From contig QXJR01000017.1 of assembly GCA_020975725.1 (NCBI GenBank), positions 373,001 through 437,000 on the forward strand: a DNA stretch of 64,000 nt. The letters are read 5' to 3'. This document shows, piece by piece, positions 40,232 through 50,666 of this stretch (its first letter is position 1; every line of letters begins with the position of its first letter). Under the pieces are notes generated by a model. It had not been told where the DNA came from. It made no database searches and saw only the letters and a list, made by a program, of their open reading frames with translations. Made by a program: the position numbers and the translations under genes. This DNA comes from Picocystis sp. L7 (lineage: Eukaryota > Chlorophyta > Picocystophyceae > Picocystales > Picocystaceae).

Positions 40232-42139
40232 GGTTACCTCCTACGCCTCTCGGCAATGCGCCTGCACCGCTGGTTGCCACCACAGTTGTGTTCCATGAAC
40301 TCTGCCACGTGTTCCCTTGTTCGCCCCATAATTCGTGGCTCCCAGGCCACCCCCCCTCGTCGACGATCCACTTCACTCCAGAGGTTAACCGGAATAAAAA
40401 ATACGAGGGTGGGGGTCGACACAGAGGATGGTTTGACAAACCCGGTGGTAAACCCGAGTTAACTCGCACGAGGGAGGGGGAGGGACAGGGTGGAAGGATC
40501 CCCCAGCCCTTCGGTTAACTCCTGGTCGTTCGAACCGGGTTCGTAGGACGTACACAGGGGCTCCTTCGAGTTAACCGAAATGTAACATAGGCGAACGAGG
40601 TACGGAACCCGAGGGGCGGGACTGGCTGTAGCAGGGCGGGGTGGCCCCGACATGGGGGGCCGATCTGGCGGGAAGGGATTGGATTGGATGGATCGGGTCC
40701 GACCGGGAGGGTGGTTGAAACGAAGGGTACGGCCCATCCACGTCATGTAGAAGACCACTTCGACGGTGGTCGATAGATATAGTGGAAAGCCATACGTGAG
40801 TGCTGTGTGGAAGCAAGGAACCCCTCCAGCACAAGGAGAACTGCCCTACTTCTCCATGGTTAACGTACAAGGGATGCACGCACATGCACGCTTGGATGCG
40901 TCTTCTCCAGGCCATAATCATGGACCTCAAAAAGGTGGCTGCAGAAGGAGCAGTCGTCTCTCTACTGGAATCCTGCGGGATTCTAGGAAGGCATGCCCGA
41001 TAGGATGAATGCCAAGACTTGCAATTCTTGCTCTTAACTGCATCGTGTCTGCTGCTTTCATGGAATGGGAAGCGCAGAATGTGCTGGTAGGGGAACGCTT
41101 CGAGCACGCAGCGTAGTTGCGAAACTCGGATTGAAGTACACCGAACCAGGAAGCATGCCTGTATGCGTTGGACGGTTGGTCGGGTACATCTCTTTCTACC
41201 AGCACAGAACAATGTTGTATCATGGCGATCCGGCCATGCCTATATGTATGTGGGACTCGTCGCACTGTTCTAGGTTGGCGGCAGGATTGCACGAGCATCG
41301 CCCAAGACCATTTGAAACGCCCATATTCCATTCGATGGCACCCAAAGGAATTTCACTGTACTGAACGCGAATGCATGGCACAGGTTCTTGTTCACCTGCA
41401 CTGTGAAAGTGTAACGCATTGGATTCCATTACTTACAACAAAGTGATAGGAGAGGTATTCAAGTCCTCTGTGCACTCTACAATATTCTGATCAAGGGTAA
41501 ATACATGGGACAACAGTTCAAGGCAGGGGCATTCTACCTACCACTGAACCACCTTTCTGGCAGTCACGCACCTGGGAATCAACATCATTTTGACGACCAA
41601 GAAGGACGAGCAGTGGCTCCTGAGTGCTAGCCAAGAGCAACCGATTGGTCGAGCTGAATAGGAAGCCCCAACTATGATAGAGCAGGGCGTGGAGTTCGTA
41701 TGAAAAATGTTCCGATGAAGAATAAGAACCGTCAGAGATTTCGACAGAGAAGTGGATTGTACATCAGATCAAATGCAGTGGAAGAAGAAAGGATGAAAAG
41801 AATCTTCCTTTCCTAAAGGCCAAGCTCCTAGACTTATCAAGGCTGACATCAGAAAGCCTGGGACGTTCGTAAGTACTTGTATTGAGAGTTAAGGTCATCA
41901 AAACACCGGAAGGGGGAAGACTCTCCTGCACAAATTACCGAACAACATGTCCTAAGAAGGACAGAAAAATCCTTAATTAACCAGCAGGCAAACCATTTTG
42001 CGGTCTATACAAATTGGACATTCTTGCGAGCAGGGTAGAGGATATCATTCATGTAGTCTAACTGTTGCGTGCCCTTGCATGCCAGCTTCTGCAGTGCCAG
42101 CAAACACTCATGTCAAAATTTACCGACCCCAACATGCAA
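40232..42139. other. 1.9 kb spacer between OSBP paralogs
   Basis: The first 350 bases form the promoter of copy 1, with GTTAAC at 40384, 40458 (in the perfect palindrome CGAGTTAACTCG, 40455..40466), 40514 and 40570. From about 40750 to 42050 the DNA is AT-richer and holds no recognisable gene; short frames on the plus strand have no known domain. Confidence 0.45.
40455..40466. promoter_or_regulatory. CGAGTTAACTCG palindrome in OSBP copy 1 promoter
   Basis: A perfect 12-base palindrome about 225 bases upstream of the start. The half-site CGAGTTAAC recurs upstream of six other genes here. Confidence 0.45.
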
Positions 42140-43612
42140 CTATTTCTTGCCGGAGCTCCCTTTATTGCTTATTTTCTTTGACGTCTTGCCTTGACTTGTA
42201 GGTTCAGCACTTTCCGAACCTGTATTCCCCTTTTCCACCTCTGGCTCTTGTTTCTGTTTTCCGCGCCCCAGTTTCTTGAACATTCGCAGCGGAGAAGACA
42301 CTGCTTTAGTCGACGTTGAACTTTCGTTCTCTTCCTCTGCCAAGCCCAGGAGAGGGTGAGAGCGCAAAGTGCACGATGCTTCAGATGGCCTAAACTTGAA
42401 CAACTCGCAGCACGGACAATGAAATGGCCACACGCCACCACCTACCGACTTGAGATACTCCGACAATTCATGGGATCTAAGCTTCCAGATCGTGATCTTT
42501 TCTCCGCTCATGGCATGCCCTTCTGTAGGTTCAAAAAAGCGAGGACACCATTCTACTCCGCTCTCTTTCCGCCACTTTCTAAGTTTCCTCTCATACTGTT
42601 CAACTTTATGTTTCTCTGTCCCACTCGCTACATTATCCCCATCGTAGAGTGCAAGAGTAAGCTTCCTCCAGACTGCAGTGGAGCTCTTCTCGTCTTCTTT
42701 GTTCAGCACTTCAGTGAATTCAGGTCCAACGTCGGGGTTAACATCATACTTGTACTTGCCATCGACTATGACATCACCCTCAGCAGGATATCCTGCATAG
42801 TTGTTGTATGTCACAGCAACTTTTTCCATCCAGGATCCCCTGAACTGTAAGAGGATTTCCTCTCCCTTTCCATTCTTATTGGCACTGCTAGTTGGCAACC
42901 TTGAAATCTTCCCACTCACCACATTCCAGGATCCTCCTGGCAAAATTCCACGCGGCTTGAATTCAAGAGTGGTGCACAGTCCCGTCGCTTCACAGTGAAT
43001 CCTGACTTTTCCCACCCACTCCGCCCCTAGGGGTGGCAAGAGCCTCAGGTGCAAGCCGACCTGTGGCATCTCGTACAATTCTTTCCCTCTTATTTCTATG
43101 GAGCTCTTTCCTGTCATTCGGATGAGGATTCCCACCCCCGTAAACGTCGCATGAGGTTCGTACTGTCCCCAATACTTTGTGTTCCCGGAGAGATCTTCCC
43201 CGTAGAACGCGGTCACTGGTGGATGGTGAGACACTTGTTCTTCCAACATGTATCCATCTTGGGCTTTGAACACGTGTGTTTCTCCTAGTATGGGATTGTA
43301 GGGTTTCCTGAGATAGGGCGGTGCCGTGACCGTGTGGAGGTACCATCGGACCAAGCTCAACATTCTTCCTTCGGGTGTGGCTTGCAGTCCAATGCTGCTG
43401 AGTCCGTTTCGGGTCTCTCCTGCGTAGTACATGTCCTCCATCACCTCGAGCGCGCTCCTGGGCAGGAGCATCTTGGAGGGAACCGCAGTATCGTACCTCA
43501 CGGACTTTCCGGGACGCACGCCACGCAACACTTGTTTCATCACCGACAGCAGCGCTCCCCAGTTGTTGCTTCCACCTTCGCCATTCCTACCTTTTGCTTC
43601 CCTGGCCGACAT
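42140..43612 (-). CDS. Oxysterol-binding protein-related protein (copy 2)
   Basis: 490 residues from the ATG at 43612 (MSAREAKGRNGEGGSNNWGA). The frame is open to 43915, but only from a TTG, and the extra N-terminus is Pro/Arg-rich promoter-like sequence. The ORD matches copy 1 closely: YLRKPYNPILGETHVF, EQVSHHPPVTAFYGED, FTGVGILIRMTGKSSIEIRG, RGSWMEKVAVTYNNYAGYPA. The same C-terminal Cys patch is present (WPFHCPCCELFKF), as is a Lys/Ser-rich tail, so the novel tail predates the duplication. It has an extra acidic/basic end (KLGRGKQKQEPEVEKG). Predicted role as for copy 1. The ORD is highly similar between the copies, the tails much less. Confidence 0.92.
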   Translation of the reverse strand: MSAREAKGRNGEGGSNNWGALLSVMKQVLRGVRPGKSVRYDTAVPSKMLLPRSALEVMEDMYYAGETRNGLSSIGLQATPEGRMLSLVRWYLHTVTAPPYLRKPYNPILGETHVFKAQDGYMLEEQVSHHPPVTAFYGEDLSGNTKYWGQYEPHATFTGVGILIRMTGKSSIEIRGKELYEMPQVGLHLRLLPPLGAEWVGKVRIHCEATGLCTTLEFKPRGILPGGSWNVVSGKISRLPTSSANKNGKGEEILLQFRGSWMEKVAVTYNNYAGYPAEGDVIVDGKYKYDVNPDVGPEFTEVLNKEDEKSSTAVWRKLTLALYDGDNVASGTEKHKVEQYERKLRKWRKESGVEWCPRFFEPTEGHAMSGEKITIWKLRSHELSEYLKSVGGGVWPFHCPCCELFKFRPSEASCTLRSHPLLGLAEEENESSTSTKAVSSPLRMFKKLGRGKQKQEPEVEKGNTGSESAEPTSQGKTSKKISNKGSSGKK

Positions 43613-44129
43613 CTTCGCTTTCCCTTGCCTTTCTTCCTTCGATTCAGCTCCGTTCCATCCGTGATTCGCTTCCCGAAATCGCCTCCCACAGCCGCGAAGA
43701 TGCGCCAATCGTTGTGCGACACGAACCCGTCGGATGCAGTCGGCACGCTTCGCATCTGGTGGTTTCCTTTCCATTGGGGTTGGAAAGGGTTCGTTTGATC
43801 GAAGGGATTGGAAGGGGATCCTCGATGGATCCCGAGGAGAACCCACGACGAAAGGGAACAACAGGAAAAGAGGAGGCTCCACCAGGACAAGGGGAGGAAC
43901 CACGGCTGGAGACAAGAAGCGACCGTGTGTGGTGAAACCAACACCTCAAGCGACGGTTCAACAGCCACGGAGAAGGAAAGACAACTTTTAGTGAAAAAAT
44001 TCACACAACCCATGGTCGTGCTTCGTGCAAAAACGTGCATGTTAGCAAGAAAGGTAGGGGTATCCTGCAAGGGGCAAGGACTTACCCAAAAGATCTGGAT
44101 GAGGTATCGCCACACCCCTGCTCCTTCGT
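43613..44129. other. Intergenic region upstream of OSBP copy 2
   Basis: 0.5 kb between two minus-strand genes, containing the OSBP copy 2 promoter. No coding sequence is recognised. Confidence 0.4.
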
Positions 44130-45653
44130 TCAGTTCATTCCAGTTGCCCAAGCCACAATGCCCAGAACACCAGACATGACCACAGCAATAGGGGCCAGTA
44201 AAATCTTGAGAAGGTGGTGCCTGGGCTGCAGTAGGTTGGCCACCGCATACGCCAAAATTCCTATACAGATCGTTGCGTTAGGAAAAGAAGAGTTGGCTCG
44301 AACACGAAATGTCATTGTAAAAGCCGACGCCAAGATCAGTCCAACTGCAGAAGCGTTAAGGCCCGGCAGAGCCCTCCTGTACAGCTGGAAGCTGCAAAAT
44401 TTTCCCCAGAAAGGCAGGATGCCAAATATGAGGATGATGCCTGGACCAAACAGACCCAACCAACAAGTAATCACCCCAACCAGGAAATTCTCACCAGCTC
44501 GGTATGCAATTACCGATCCCAAGTAAGCCGAAAAATTGAACAAGGGACCCGGCATGGCTTGTGCCAGTCCAAGACCAGCATAAAACTGCTTGCTAGTGAC
44601 CCACGAGTCGGCTTTTTCTACTTCGAAACAATTGGTCCCCTCGATTTCGCTTGATCTTGGCGGGGCAGCAGCACCGTCTTCGAGGCATACTCTTTCAGTC
44701 TGGACTACCCTGTCCAGCAGGAGTGGAAGAACCACCTGACCTCCCCCAAAGATGATGCTACCAGTCTCGTAAAAGGTTGCAAACCAGTGGAGGGGGGGCG
44801 AATCATCATAAGAAATCTCGCTCGAAAGGACGATAGCAAGAACAAGGACAACCACCCACAGCACGATCAAGACCCCGCCACCAATCATGCCCAGGCCAAA
44901 CCTATCTATGTGAGCATCTGCATTATGCACATCTACGCTTTGTTTCCACCTTGTGACAATGGTGAAAAGACCACCGCATACAATCAATGTAGGAAAGAGC
45001 CATGCCGTCTGGTAATAGAATGCTATCACAGCCGTAATCACACACAGCGCCTTTCCTTCCCATTCCGTGCACATTTTTTCTGTCAGGTTCTTTACTGCAC
45101 CCCAAATTAAGGCCACCCCTCCTGCTGCCAATCCGTCGGCAAAGCCATCCACAACTGGTACAGGATCATCCAAAGCCCTTGCTGCTGCCAGCAATCCCAA
45201 TCCTGCCATCATCAGCAACCCAGGGTATTGAAAGAGCATTCCGGACAGAAGTCCTCCCTTCACGCCCTTCTTGGCTACTCCTATGGCAAAGGACATCTGT
45301 GTGGAGGTGGGACCTGGCATGCACTGGCCCAGGGCGACGAGCTCTGCAAAGACAGAGGATGTGATCCAGTTCTTGGTCTCCACAAAGAGTCGGTAGAAGA
45401 GTCCAATATGTGCCCCTGGACCTCCAAAAGCAGTCCATCCCATGAGTGCAAAGGAGCGAAAGATGTCCTTGTAGCTTGCTGGAGCGGTGCTTCCCAATCG
45501 TTCCGTTTTGACCACCTCTTCCACTGTAGATCCCGGCGGATCTCCCTTCCCATTCGCTTCGACATCTGCCTCGCTGCACTGCCCATCCTTCCCGTCCTCC
45601 AGCAGCTGTGTTTCGCTGCTGCTGGCGTGTGGTGGACGTGTATGGTCGTCCAT
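44130..45653 (-). CDS. Chromate transporter (CHR/ChrA family), two-domain
   Basis: 507 residues from the ATG at 45653 (MDDHTRPPHASSSETQLLED). The N-terminal 60 residues are acidic and Ser/Glu-rich. Two duplicated CHR domains follow. Domain 1: MGWTAFGGPGAHIGLFYRLF and LGQCMPGPTSTQMSFAIGVA. Domain 2: IIFGGGQVVLPLLLDRVVQ and LGLAQAMPGPLFNFSAYLGS. Each has multiple membrane helices, about 10-12 in total. The family exports chromate in bacteria; in green algae (Chlamydomonas) it is linked to sulfate starvation and chromate tolerance. A plasma-membrane role in sulfate or chromate transport is inferred. There is no intron, and the gene reads as one long frame. Confidence 0.92.
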   Translation of the reverse strand: MDDHTRPPHASSSETQLLEDGKDGQCSEADVEANGKGDPPGSTVEEVVKTERLGSTAPASYKDIFRSFALMGWTAFGGPGAHIGLFYRLFVETKNWITSSVFAELVALGQCMPGPTSTQMSFAIGVAKKGVKGGLLSGMLFQYPGLLMMAGLGLLAAARALDDPVPVVDGFADGLAAGGVALIWGAVKNLTEKMCTEWEGKALCVITAVIAFYYQTAWLFPTLIVCGGLFTIVTRWKQSVDVHNADAHIDRFGLGMIGGGVLIVLWVVVLVLAIVLSSEISYDDSPPLHWFATFYETGSIIFGGGQVVLPLLLDRVVQTERVCLEDGAAAPPRSSEIEGTNCFEVEKADSWVTSKQFYAGLGLAQAMPGPLFNFSAYLGSVIAYRAGENFLVGVITCWLGLFGPGIILIFGILPFWGKFCSFQLYRRALPGLNASAVGLILASAFTMTFRVRANSSFPNATICIGILAYAVANLLQPRHHLLKILLAPIAVVMSGVLGIVAWATGMN

Positions 45654-46334
45654 GGTCGTCGACTGGAGAACGTATGAGAGCCTGCTCACTCGAAGGACCG
45701 CTCAGACCGTTCCCTTCCGCTTGTGCATGCAGAGGATATCGACAGCGCTGGACAGCAGATCCTCGACGGTATCGGACGATTGGCGGGGGAGGGACGGATC
45801 CGGTGGAACCACGGCATCCGATCGGACGGCGTGCGTGTGATTTCGAAACGCTCCGAACGATACTTACCGTCCGATCGAAGAATATTCCAAAGGAAGTTTA
45901 TTCTCTTCCAGGGGGGATGTGTCGGCTGGTTCTACCATTCAGGGCGCTCGTGCACCGTGAGCTTTCGTCCTATCTTTCTTCTGGAGGCGTGGATGTCCTT
46001 CTATCGCATCTTTCATTCGTGGGGGCTGCAACGAGCACCTGATTCCTATGCATGTTTCGTCCATCATACCTCCACGCTTCCCGATCCCTGGTCCTTGGCC
46101 AGGTCCTCGACCCCACCACACCCTTCCCAGTCCCCACACCCCGGGGAGAGAAAAAACTCCCTCTTCCCTCGGTGGGCTCCTGGGCCCATCCCTCCTCACC
46201 CCCAAAGAGAGGGAGAGAAAAAACTCCCTCTTCCCTCGGTGGGCTCCTGGGCCCATCCCTCCTCACCCCCAAAGAGAGGGAGAGAAAAAACTCCCTTGGA
46301 CGGAGGACGCCATAGCCACGCCGATTCGGAGTCG
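45654..46334. other. Divergent intergenic region with 67-base repeat
   Basis: Divergent promoter region between the chromate transporter and the CIR-N gene. The CIR-N side is filled by a 67-base tandem repeat with three GAGAAAAAACTCCC copies. Confidence 0.5.
46147..46294. repeat. 67-base tandem repeat with GAGAAAAAACTCCC
   Basis: The block AGAGAAAAAACTCCCTCTTC, then CCTCGGTGGGCTCCTGGGCC and CATCCCTCCTCACCCCCAAAG, repeats with period 67: starts at 46147, 46214 and 46281 (third copy partial). The two full copies appear identical. Copies of the GAGAAAAAACTCCC element lie at 46148, 46215 and 46282, the last 40 bases before the CIR-N start codon. Confidence 0.9.
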
Positions 46335-47021
46335 ATGGCGGGCGCACAAGCTTTCCTGCGTGGGAAATCGTGGCACACGCAGACCCGAAAGAACAGAAAC
46401 TTGAAGGAAGAAAAGGAAAAGGAAGAAGAACAAAGGGACAGGAAGAGAAAGACGCTCGAGAAAGAACTGCAAAAGGGTGCCGAAGAATTGGCCAACGCAA
46501 AAGACGCACGTGCAGATGTAGCGTTCATGTACGTGCCGCCACCCACCACCTCCGGAGCCGAAGGTAGGGAAAAGGAAGGTGGGAACATGCGGAACAGGGA
46601 CGGGACGCGTCGAGAGACCCAAGATATGCACGAGCACAGAGGGGATGGAAAAAAACGTTGGGAAGGTTGGGAAGATCCGATGCGAGAACTGGGACACCGA
46701 GAAAGAAACAAACCGGTGGGAGGAGGGAGCTGGGAAGCAGAGAACCAACAGCTCATCTTGGATGAAGACCGACTAGATGGAGACAAAGACGAAATAGTTT
46801 CCCCAGAAGCATTCCAAGCCATGCCCAGGAAAGAACAGCGAAGACTGCTGCGTATGTATCGAAAACGCGCTCGATCACTGGAGAAACAAGAGACAAACGA
46901 ACGGCACCAAAGTCGAGCATGGAAAAGAGATCTTCAACCGGACCCACAAGGTTTTAGGGATGCACAAGAGAACCACCCGAAAAAAAAGCGTAACAAGGAT
47001 AGCCAGCTTGGTGTGTATTGA
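46335..47021 (+). CDS. CIR-N domain protein (CIR1/CWC25-like)
   Basis: 228 residues from the ATG at 46335; the frame is open upstream to 45723 but through the repeat array, so a later start is preferred. The N-terminus reads MAGAQAFLRGKSWHTQTRKN, a CIR-N motif (KSWHxxxxxN), followed by a Lys/Glu-rich helix with EEKEKEEEQRDRKRKTLEKE and then ADVAFMYVPPPTTSG (family: LNFMYEPPPG). CIR-N proteins include CIR1, CWC25 and LENG1, which act in or around the spliceosome. The rest is highly charged and probably unstructured, with nuclear-localisation-like KKKRNK at the end. Membership of the CIR-N group is fairly safe; the subgroup is open. Confidence 0.75.
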   Translation: MAGAQAFLRGKSWHTQTRKNRNLKEEKEKEEEQRDRKRKTLEKELQKGAEELANAKDARADVAFMYVPPPTTSGAEGREKEGGNMRNRDGTRRETQDMHEHRGDGKKRWEGWEDPMRELGHRERNKPVGGGSWEAENQQLILDEDRLDGDKDEIVSPEAFQAMPRKEQRRLLRMYRKRARSLEKQETNERHQSRAWKRDLQPDPQGFRDAQENHPKKKRNKDSQLGVY

Positions 47022-47121
47022 ATGATTGCCTCAGGCCATGTAGGTGGGACCCCGCAAAAGGCTTTCGTTCTCCCTGTGTTCAAGTTTCAATTCAAAGGTG
47101 TGTGCAGGAAAATGGTAATGA

Positions 47122-48074
47122 TCAGGATTTTGCGATCATTCCCGTTTGTCGGGCATACTTGAAAAGCCCCCCCGCATCGATGACTGGTCCCGCATCGCCC
47201 AGTGGTAGTAATTTGTACACCTTTCCCTTGTCCGGCACGCGCAACTCGTCGTTGTCCATATCCAGCTCCACAGTTTCCCCTGTCTTGATCTCTTCACACA
47301 AGCGTACAGGTGTCTCGTAAGGATAAAGCTCCCCTGTCGAGACACAGTTGCGGAAGTAGATGCGTGCGTATGATTCTGCCACCACGGCCTTGGTCCCACT
47401 GGCACCCATGGCGATGGGTGCATGCTCCCTGGATGAACCGCACCCAAAGTTCCTGCCACCAATGATGATAGGAAACTGGGTTTTCAAGGCTCCTTCTGCT
47501 ACATACGGCTCTGGATACAGCGCGGTAGGCAATCCACACATGGCATAACTGCCTAGCTTTTCGTACTCATCCACCTGGAGAGTTACAATCGCAGAAGAAG
47601 AACACGTTGATGGTCGATTCGGTCAGCTCTCATCTTCTCCATCCACCGCCATTTTCGCGTTTTTCTAGGCATTTGGGATCAGCAGCCAAGCGTACACGCA
47701 AGTCCTTCTCACACGCAGCCGCCGTTTGCTTTTTTGTTGCTTTTGATCCGAAAGGCGGCTGCGGCTCAAAACGTGTTCTATCATCGTTTCCCCACCTCTA
47801 CGTCCCATCTCCCCTTCCTCCACTGTTCTCTGCACCTATCTGGCGAAGAAAGGGTGGGAGCTGGGACGTCCGTGTCACGCACGTTCGCACTTTCGCGCAC
47901 CTTGGTGGGCACGAGTGTCAAGTACTCGGCCGGGATGATCTGGTCGGTGTCGATGTTGTCCTGCACCACGTAGGCTGGTCCACGCACCACGCGTGCCTGG
48001 GCACGCACACGAGACGACAACAGGCTCGAACGAGAGGAGGGACGCCAGCACGTGGCGCGCACGCGCGTGGCCAT
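47122..48074 (-). CDS. 3-isopropylmalate dehydratase small subunit, two exons
   Basis: Exon 1 is 48074..47901 and exon 2 is 47574..47122, with a 326-base intron beginning GTGCGC and ending CTCCAG. Lengths 174+453 give 208 residues. The N-terminus [20 protein letters not shown] is a plastid or mitochondrial targeting peptide. Diagnostic parts are [20 protein letters not shown], then [34 protein letters not shown] and [16 protein letters not shown]. The small subunit is the swivel domain of isopropylmalate isomerase, which with the large subunit converts 2- to 3-isopropylmalate in leucine synthesis, in the plastid in plants. The partner large-subunit gene is not in the window. Confidence 0.93.
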
Positions 48075-50666
48075 CGCGTTGGAATGCGTCGCGAACCGGC
48101 CGCCTTCCCACAACGTCCCTCGTGGAATTGACCACAAAAATACCACGGCCGGTAATTTTTCCAAGAATGTGTGTGAGAAAAATACACGCGAAAAAACTAG
48201 ATGGAAGGGATTTGGAGGGTAAAGAGTTTCTTCTCTACCAGCGCGAGGGGGGACCGTTTCTCGAGGTGGAGTGGGATGCATGGAGACAAGCCATCAAAGG
48301 TCCCACACAAGTTCCTTGGTGTCCGATGGTTCTCGTGGGTGCCATTTCCCATTGTGGAAGCCGACATGGTAGATCCGAAGAAGATATCTCTGAGATGGGC
48401 GCCATCGGGTCGACCCAACCGCAAAACGAGTCTACCATGCCCCTCGTCTAAGCTCCACACTTGATCGGCTACAAAGCCTTGGGAGCGGCATGACCCACGT
48501 ATAATGATCGAATCAAACATGCATTTCCAAGGATTTCAACAATAAATGTTGTCTATGGAACGGAGTGGTAGATGGACGGGATGGACATTGAAAGAAAGTT
48601 CAACTTGTGTGCACATCACGAAACAAAGTCGCTCGTACCTGCGGAAATGTTCATACATGGAATGAAAGGACTTATCCTACAACTCGATAGGTAAGAAATA
48701 GTACAATCCGGTGAATCATCGGACGAAACTTTAGAACACCATTAAAAATTCCTACAACAGAGCGGATGATGACATCTTCAACGCATACAAACTTACTATT
48801 GGTGAAGGAGTGCTGAATGGTCTTACTGTCAAGAAATTTAAGGATGAGACGGCATCGCCGTTTGCTTTGGCGATTCGCCCAATTCACAGCGGTAACAATG
48901 ACCACCCAATGAGGATACTTTAGATTGCTCGGTAGGCCACAATGGTTTTTATATGAGAGGCACCCTTGACTTCGTTGTTTCTATCTTCTTTCCCTCAATT
49001 ACTACACAAAGATCCGAAAAAAGAGAAAGTGAAGACTCGATCAAGAGAACGAAAGCTCACACGTTTGCGCTGAGCAATTCACCCCTTGCGGAGACTAAAC
49101 ACAACTTGTATAACTCCGTGATCGCGTAGCAAGGTGATTCCTACCTAATTGCACAAGGGCAAAGAAGATGAGGGGCGATCTCTTTTTAGTTCTTGACAAC
49201 CTTGTGGGCCCACATGTTCTCTTGGAAAAATGAGGTTCGGTAAATATGAATCGTCAACATTGAGTTTGCCGCGGCCGGTCTTCGGTAACAACGTGCCCTT
49301 GTGTAAGAATCCTTAGTCTATTGGGCAGCGATCCTACGAGGGATACGTCTACTTCAAACGACGGCCTTTGAATCTTGAAAATCGGCTTTGTCCGAAGGGC
49401 ATAGTCCAATCATATCATCTTCCCAATACTCAAGCAAAGAAGGTAGGTCGGTATCTACCTATGGACCAAATGACCGCCATCTTCCCATCTAGCCAACACC
49501 TCCCTTCTACGCTTACATACATATGAGCGTAGGTGGACCTATTGTGCTCAGCTGTCCTACCTCACGAAAGGAACGCGATGGGTCCCCGAAACCCAACAAT
49601 GGATGACTCTGGTGTATGAAGCAAGGCTTGCTCGACAATTTGAGATAGTAAACGGTCTTTTTCCTTGCTCCTACGGGATTCGCTTAAGTAGATTGACACG
49701 TTTCCCATCATCCTAGGGATTTCAATTTGGTCCCTCGGCGAAGTGCACAACATAGGTTGTAGTTCGACAATGACCAGCTTCGGTTTGCAAGAGTTCTTGA
49801 TCATGTGATGAAGGCCAGGTTTTGATACAACACCTTTGAAACGCTAGCATTGATCCGTGGGTCCCAAAAGAAGCCAAAGACATCATTTCTATCGAAGAAA
49901 CTGTTAAAAGATATCTTTGTCACTTTTTGTGGCTTTGCGCAAGTACTATCAAGCATGGTGTTCTGAATATTGGTCGCCGGCGCAACCCCATTGGTCAAAG
50001 CTTGGTTGCTCTACATGGAGCAACTCTTGCGAGAAGGCCACACTTTTCGGCTCTCAATCAAGAGATCATACGAGATCCTCATATGCAACAACATTCCTTA
50101 CTTTGCATCACAGCAAGTTCACGACATCGAAATGCACTCAAAAGCAGTTTTACTCAATCAAACATGATGACCGCCAACTCCAAAGCATTTTTTCCTTGCC
50201 TATGTCCTTCCGGTGTCCCTACCATGCATGCAATTACGCCCTTTTCGCATTCAAACATGACGAGGAGTGGTAGGCATCGAAATGTGCTCGCAAGTAGGCA
50301 CGCTATCTGGAATTAGTACCCGCTTTTGGTTCCTCACCCGTTCGGACCCTCTAATGCATGAATATTCCTCGCTGAAATAGATGAATAAATCCTCCGATCT
50401 ACACTTTGTTGTTCAATCGATCCTAAGCTTGAAGGCGAAAACGTCTCCCGCGCACATCCACGACCTCAAACACAACTCCCTACACCCCGAAGGAGCTCAA
50501 GAACTAGAGAGCTCACACACAATACAAGCGAGGACCTCTCAAGGAGCAAAGAGAAGGAACTTCGGTGTGCAACTCGTTATTTGCATTTCAACCACGCCAA
50601 GTCTTCTACCTCTTGCCTTCCTTCAAGATTTTAGTAACACTGTCGTCCTAGATTGTATACTCTATT
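48075..50666. other. AT-richer, gene-poor left flank of the inverted repeat
   Basis: The first few hundred bases should be the promoter of the isopropylmalate dehydratase gene. From about 48500 to the repeat edge the DNA is clearly AT-richer than the gene regions. I see no open frame above about 140 codons and no recognisable domain. Confidence 0.55.

Noticed and set aside
40750-42050. Possible decayed mobile element between the OSBP genes
   Set aside because: No domain, terminal repeats or duplicated target site could be seen.
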